From: Verrucomicrobiaceae bacterium
Lineage (GTDB): Bacteria; Verrucomicrobiota; Verrucomicrobiae; Verrucomicrobiales; Akkermansiaceae
Direction: 5' to 3'
Length of the DNA stretch: 7,708 bases
NCBI GenBank assembly: GCA_947372405.1
Contig: CANBTO010000228.1
Location: forward strand, 1 to 7,708
Numbering within the stretch: position 1 is the stretch's first letter; each line of letters starts with the position of its first letter. The position numbers were made by a program, and so were the translations under genes. This document shows positions 4,218 to 7,708 of the stretch, one piece after another. The notes below the pieces were generated by a model. It ran no database searches, was not told the origin of the DNA, and was given only the letters and a program-made list of their open reading frames with translations.

Positions 4218-7112
4218 ATGAAACGTTCCGATCAACCCGCAATCCGTCTGTTGGCATGTCTTGCCATCGCCGTGGCCTCCACCGCTCTCGGCACATCTCC
4301 GGCGGCCGACGTTCCGCTTGCACAGGCGTTCGACGCGCCGTCCGACGCCGCGCGGCCATGGGTTTATTGGTATTTCATGGATGGCAACCTCAACCGCGAG
4401 GGCATGACGGCGGATCTCGAATCGATGAAAAAAGCGGGCATCGGTGGTGGGATCTTTCTTGAGGTGAATCTCGGCATTCCGCGCGGACCTGTCGGTTTCA
4501 TGAGCCCGGAATGGCGGGAACTGCTCAAACATGCGGGCAAGGAGGCCGAACGTCTCGGTCTTCAGCTCGCCCTCGGTTCCGGCCCCGGCTGGTGTGGCAC
4601 CGGCGGGCCATGGGTGAAGCCCGAGCAGTCGATGCAGCATCTCGTTGCCAGCGAGACGAAGCTCAAAGGACCGCTGCATTTCGAAGGCCAGCTTCCACAA
4701 CCGCCGCCACGCACGCCGTTTTTCGGTGAGAAGACCCTGACACCCGCACTGCGCAAGATCTGGAAGGAGTTTTACCGCGATGTCGCCGTGGTGGCTTATC
4801 CGACGCCCGCCGGAAACTATCAGATTCCGGACGTGAACGAGAAGGCGCTCTATCAGCGTGCGCCGTATTCTTCAAAGGACGGAGTGAAGCCGCGTCTGAC
4901 CGCCGATGCCACCGTCCTGCCGCTGGAGCAGTGCGTGCCGCTGGACAAGGTGGTTGAACTCACGGCGAAACTCGGCAAGGACGGAAAACTGGTCTGGGAC
5001 GTGCCGCCGGGTGATTGGACGGTCATGCGCCTCGGCCGCACCATCACCGGGCAGGTCACGCGCCCGGCACCGGAGCCGGGATTGGGGCTGGAGTCCGACA
5101 AGTTCGACAAGGGATCGCTTGACGCACACTTCGCCAACTTCGTCGGCAGCCTGCTCAAGACCACCGGCGAGCCGAAACGCGATGGCACCGGCTTCACGAC
5201 GATGCATTTCGACAGTTGGGAGATGAGCTCCCAGAACTGGTCGGTGCGGTTCCGCGAGCAGTTCCGTGAGAAACGCGGCTACGATCCGCTGCCGTATCTG
5301 CCCGCCATGTTCGGCCATCCGGTGGGCGGCGTGGAGATCGCCGAGCGCTTCCTTTGGGATCTGAGGCGCACCGCCCAGCAGCTTGTGTTGGAAAACCATC
5401 TCATGCACCTCAAGGGACTCGCCGCCAGCCATGGCCTGGCGTTTTCCTCGGAACCCTATGACATGAATCCTGCGGGCGATCTTTACTGCGGCAGTGTGGC
5501 CGATGTGCCGATGTGCGAGTTCTGGTCGCTGCCTAACGGATTTCACACGGATTACAGTTGCTTCGGGTCCGTATCCGCAGCCCACACCAACGGCCGCAAC
5601 ATCGTGGGTGCGGAGGCATTCACTTCGAACCTCGACCGCTGGAAGCAATATCCGTGGTCCATGAAACAGCAGGGGGATTGGGCGTTGTGCAACGGCATCA
5701 ATCGTTTCGTGTTCCACCGCTTCCAAGCGCAGCCGACATTGGACGAGGCCCCCGGAATGACCTTCGGGCTGCACCACGGCGTGCACTGGGAGCGGACGCA
5801 GACATGGTGGAGCATGGCGGACGGCTATCATGGATATCTAACACGCTGCCAGACCATGCTGCGTCGCGGATTGCCGGTGGCGGAAATCCTCTATCTCGAT
5901 GGCGAGGGTGCGCCCGATGTTTTCACCCAACCGCCATCCGCCACCTTGCCCGGTCTGCCGGACCGCAAGGGATATAACTTCGATGGTTGTTCGCCGGATA
6001 CGTTGATTTCCCGCGCCATCGCGAAGGACGGACTCATCGTTTTCCCTGACGGCATGAGCTATCGCCTGTTGGTGCTGCCACGCGTGACGGCAATGACTCC
6101 GGAGCTGCTCACAAAAATCCGCGAGCTTGCCGCGGGCGGCGTGACCGTCGTGGGAAGCGTGCCAGCCAAGTCCCCGGGCTTGTCCGGCTATCCCGCATGC
6201 GACGCGGCGTGCGCGAAGCTGGCCGCGGAAATCACGCGCGAGAAATCCGTAGTGGCCGACACGGCAAGCCCGGGACAATTCTATCCGGACTATGATGCCA
6301 CCGCCCGCATACTCGCCGGGAAAGGCGTGGTGCCTGACTTCGAGGCGGATGCGGATCTCCGCTACGTTCATCGGCATGACCAGGACGCCGAGATCTACTT
6401 CGTCGGAAACCGCACCACCACGGATGTTTCCGCGAAGGTGACGTTCAGGGTTTCCGGCTTGGTCCCCGAACTCTGGGATCCTGTTTCCGGAACGCGCCGT
6501 CCATTGCCGGAGTTCAGTGAAGCCGGCGGGAGGACGACCGTGCCTCTCAAGTTCGCAGCTTCGCAGTCCTTTTTCATCGTGTTTGCAAAAGGCGCGCGGG
6601 CGGCAGGAAACAACTTCCCGGATCAAGCGACGGCCTTGGAAATCGCCGGTCCGTGGAACGTCGCCTTCGATGCGAAACGCGGCGGCCCGGAGCAAGCGGT
6701 GACCTTCGAGTCGTTACGGGACTGGACGACCTTCCCGGAGGAGGGGATCAAACATTATTCCGGCACCGCGATCTATCAGAAGTCTTTCGACGCGCCGTCC
6801 ATGGCTGCGAAACCCGCCACCATCAGCCTCGGCACCGTCAACCACATGGCGCGTGTGGTACTCAACGCCCGCGATCTCGGCGTCGTCTGGTGCGCGCCAT
6901 GGAGCGTCGAGGTTCCGGCGGGATTGCTCAAGGCCACCGGCAACGACCTGCGGATCAATGTCGCCAACCTCTGGTCTAACAGGCTAATCGGCGACGCCGC
7001 GCTGCCGGCGGGCAAGCGCATCGCCAAGACCACCTGGTTCGCCTACAAACCCAACGAGCCGCTTCTGCCGTCCGGCCTGCTGGGACCGGTGCGTCTTGTC
7101 GCCCCGCGCTGA
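4218..7112 (+). CDS. Secreted glycoside hydrolase, GH106-like alpha-L-rhamnosidase
   Basis: Encodes 964 residues from the ATG at 4218. A TTG at 4200 would add only six residues ahead of the signal peptide and is less likely. The signal sequence is MKRSDQPAIRLLACLAIAVA with cleavage near residues 25-30, so the enzyme is exported. A TIM-barrel-like catalytic region begins with RPWVYWYFMDGNLNREGM (about 46-63) and AGIGGGIFLEVNLG, then LALGSGPGWCGTGGPW. Two acidic motifs fit the family's active site: HFDSWEMSS (Glu335) and IVGAEAFTS (Glu466). A further domain around 550-750 includes LYLDGEGAPD and YRLLVLPRVTAMTPE, and ends at ELWDP. The last 150 residues, from GPWNV, form a beta-sandwich of galactose-binding type, common at this end of GH106 and GH2 proteins. 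Such enzymes release L-rhamnose from plant or microbial polysaccharides such as rhamnogalacturonans. No transporter or partner glycosidase is in the window. Related uncharacterised glycosidases share this architecture, so the substrate is uncertain. Confidence 0.85.
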   Translation: MKRSDQPAIRLLACLAIAVASTALGTSPAADVPLAQAFDAPSDAARPWVYWYFMDGNLNREGMTADLESMKKAGIGGGIFLEVNLGIPRGPVGFMSPEWRELLKHAGKEAERLGLQLALGSGPGWCGTGGPWVKPEQSMQHLVASETKLKGPLHFEGQLPQPPPRTPFFGEKTLTPALRKIWKEFYRDVAVVAYPTPAGNYQIPDVNEKALYQRAPYSSKDGVKPRLTADATVLPLEQCVPLDKVVELTAKLGKDGKLVWDVPPGDWTVMRLGRTITGQVTRPAPEPGLGLESDKFDKGSLDAHFANFVGSLLKTTGEPKRDGTGFTTMHFDSWEMSSQNWSVRFREQFREKRGYDPLPYLPAMFGHPVGGVEIAERFLWDLRRTAQQLVLENHLMHLKGLAASHGLAFSSEPYDMNPAGDLYCGSVADVPMCEFWSLPNGFHTDYSCFGSVSAAHTNGRNIVGAEAFTSNLDRWKQYPWSMKQQGDWALCNGINRFVFHRFQAQPTLDEAPGMTFGLHHGVHWERTQTWWSMADGYHGYLTRCQTMLRRGLPVAEILYLDGEGAPDVFTQPPSATLPGLPDRKGYNFDGCSPDTLISRAIAKDGLIVFPDGMSYRLLVLPRVTAMTPELLTKIRELAAGGVTVVGSVPAKSPGLSGYPACDAACAKLAAEITREKSVVADTASPGQFYPDYDATARILAGKGVVPDFEADADLRYVHRHDQDAEIYFVGNRTTTDVSAKVTFRVSGLVPELWDPVSGTRRPLPEFSEAGGRTTVPLKFAASQSFFIVFAKGARAAGNNFPDQATALEIAGPWNVAFDAKRGGPEQAVTFESLRDWTTFPEEGIKHYSGTAIYQKSFDAPSMAAKPATISLGTVNHMARVVLNARDLGVVWCAPWSVEVPAGLLKATGNDLRINVANLWSNRLIGDAALPAGKRIAKTTWFAYKPNEPLLPSGLLGPVRLVAPR

Positions 7113-7121
7113 GCCGCCTTC

Positions 7122-7708
7122 TCATTCCACGGTTACATCCGGCACGGGCGAGAACATCTCCTCCATCGTCCTGCCGGCGGTGAGTGCCGCGAAGTCATCG
7201 TAATCGACTTTTTCCGATGGCGGCCAGAAGACCCGCGCATTGATCCGGCTTACGATCCACTCTGTGCAGGACTTCGCGGCTAACAGATCTTCCTTGGAAA
7301 AGTCCACCCACTCGCGGAGGGCGACATCGGCCTCGGTGTTTCCGACGGTGAAGTAACAAGGTGTTGGGATGATCCTGTCGCGGTTCTCCAGCGCAATGGC
7401 GTAGAGCGGAAGCTGGAGATTGGTCCAACGGAAATCGACGGGTTTGCCTTTCTCCTCGCCTGAATAGACCGCCGGGCTGTCCGCTGTTAGATGGGCGGGC
7501 AACACGGTGCGGGCGGTGATTCTTTTCCGGTGGGCCTTGTCCACGCCGTCCACCTTGCCGGTCTTGTAGTCGATCACGCGCAGCGCGCCGCTCTCGCGGT
7601 GACGGTCGATGCGGTCGATCCTGGCGACGATGGTGGTTTCGCCGACGGGGATTTCTAGTTTGTGCTCCACTTCGAGGATTTCCCATCCCTCCTTGCGGAT
7701 ATCGGCCT
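7122..7708 (-). CDS. PD-(D/E)XK nuclease domain protein, RecB/AddB-like C-terminal part (cut by window edge)
   Basis: The last 194 residues of a longer protein are visible; the frame continues past the right edge, so the GTG at 7670 is internal and not the start. The order of motifs is that of RecB-type exonuclease domains: EVEHKLEIPVG (residues 12-22 of the visible part), ARIDRID (28-34), VIDYKTG with Asp46 and Lys48 as the D-x-K of the active site, and LQLPLYA (97-103), the RecB-family Q-x-x-x-Y motif. Relatives form the nuclease domain of AddB, AddA and similar helicase-nucleases that process double-strand breaks, or stand-alone nucleases. The C-terminus, FWPPSEKVDYDDFAAL, sits where AddB and Cas4 carry iron-sulfur cysteines, but none is present; the only visible cysteines are Cys117 and Cys147. 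Any N-terminal helicase part is outside the window. The gene converges on the rhamnosidase, with 9 bases between stop codons and no visible terminator. Confidence 0.87.
   Translation of the reverse strand, partial: ADIRKEGWEILEVEHKLEIPVGETTIVARIDRIDRHRESGALRVIDYKTGKVDGVDKAHRKRITARTVLPAHLTADSPAVYSGEEKGKPVDFRWTNLQLPLYAIALENRDRIIPTPCYFTVGNTEADVALREWVDFSKEDLLAAKSCTEWIVSRINARVFWPPSEKVDYDDFAALTAGRTMEEMFSPVPDVTVE

Noticed and set aside
4872..5831. A 319-codon minus-strand frame inside the rhamnosidase gene
   Set aside because: Long antisense frames are expected opposite GC-rich genes; the product is rich in His, Arg and Gly with no family motifs, while the sense strand encodes a clear glycosidase.
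5838..6695. A 285-codon minus-strand frame inside the rhamnosidase gene
   Set aside because: Same reasoning: an antisense shadow of a well-supported gene, without motifs.
7113..7121. Only 9 bases between convergent stop codons, possibly a bidirectional terminator
   Set aside because: No stem-loop is visible there; close convergent genes are common and the spacing alone is not informative.
1..7708. CRISPR array, tRNA, rRNA, insertion sequence, phage or toxin-antitoxin genes
   Set aside because: I looked for regularly spaced direct repeats, tRNA-like arms, transposase motifs and small paired genes and found none; the palindromes at 553-794 do not have spacer-repeat structure.

Overview
The window looks like chromosomal DNA from a GC-rich Gram-negative bacterium, most likely of the Verrucomicrobia or a neighbouring lineage. 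The reasons are the protein set (a GH106-like rhamnosidase, a lipoprotein L,D-transpeptidase, a HupE/UreJ_2 membrane protein), the near absence of Shine-Dalgarno sequences before clear start codons, and an intergenic region with palindromic repeats of a type I associate with Verrucomicrobia and Planctomycetes. That assignment is an inference; no rRNA or other taxonomic marker is present.

Layout, left to right. A minus-strand gene of unknown function (1-452) is cut by the left edge. A 531-base non-coding stretch follows (453-983). It holds two adjacent long inverted repeats, both built from units of about 9 bases, and a short hairpin just behind the next gene. A minus-strand lipoprotein L,D-transpeptidase of the YkuD family (984-1595) is divergent from lysA (1706-2992), which encodes diaminopimelate decarboxylase. 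The 110 bases between them contain a 10-bp dyad with an 8-base loop. Only 27 bases after lysA, on the same strand, lies a HupE/UreJ_2-type membrane protein with a signal peptide (3020-4141). Next comes a large secreted GH106-like alpha-L-rhamnosidase (4218-7112). A minus-strand RecB-like PD-(D/E)XK nuclease (7122-7708) converges on it, with only 9 bases between the stop codons, and is cut by the right edge.

This is mostly a housekeeping and catabolic neighbourhood rather than a defence or mobile island. The transpeptidase and lysA are linked through meso-diaminopimelate: LysA converts it to lysine, and YkuD enzymes act on it in peptidoglycan. The rhamnosidase stands alone, without visible transporters or other glycosidases. 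The points most worth a second look are the paired 9-base-periodic palindromes, the predicted histidine at the mature N-terminus of the HupE-like protein, and the absence of the usual iron-sulfur cysteines in the PD-(D/E)XK nuclease.
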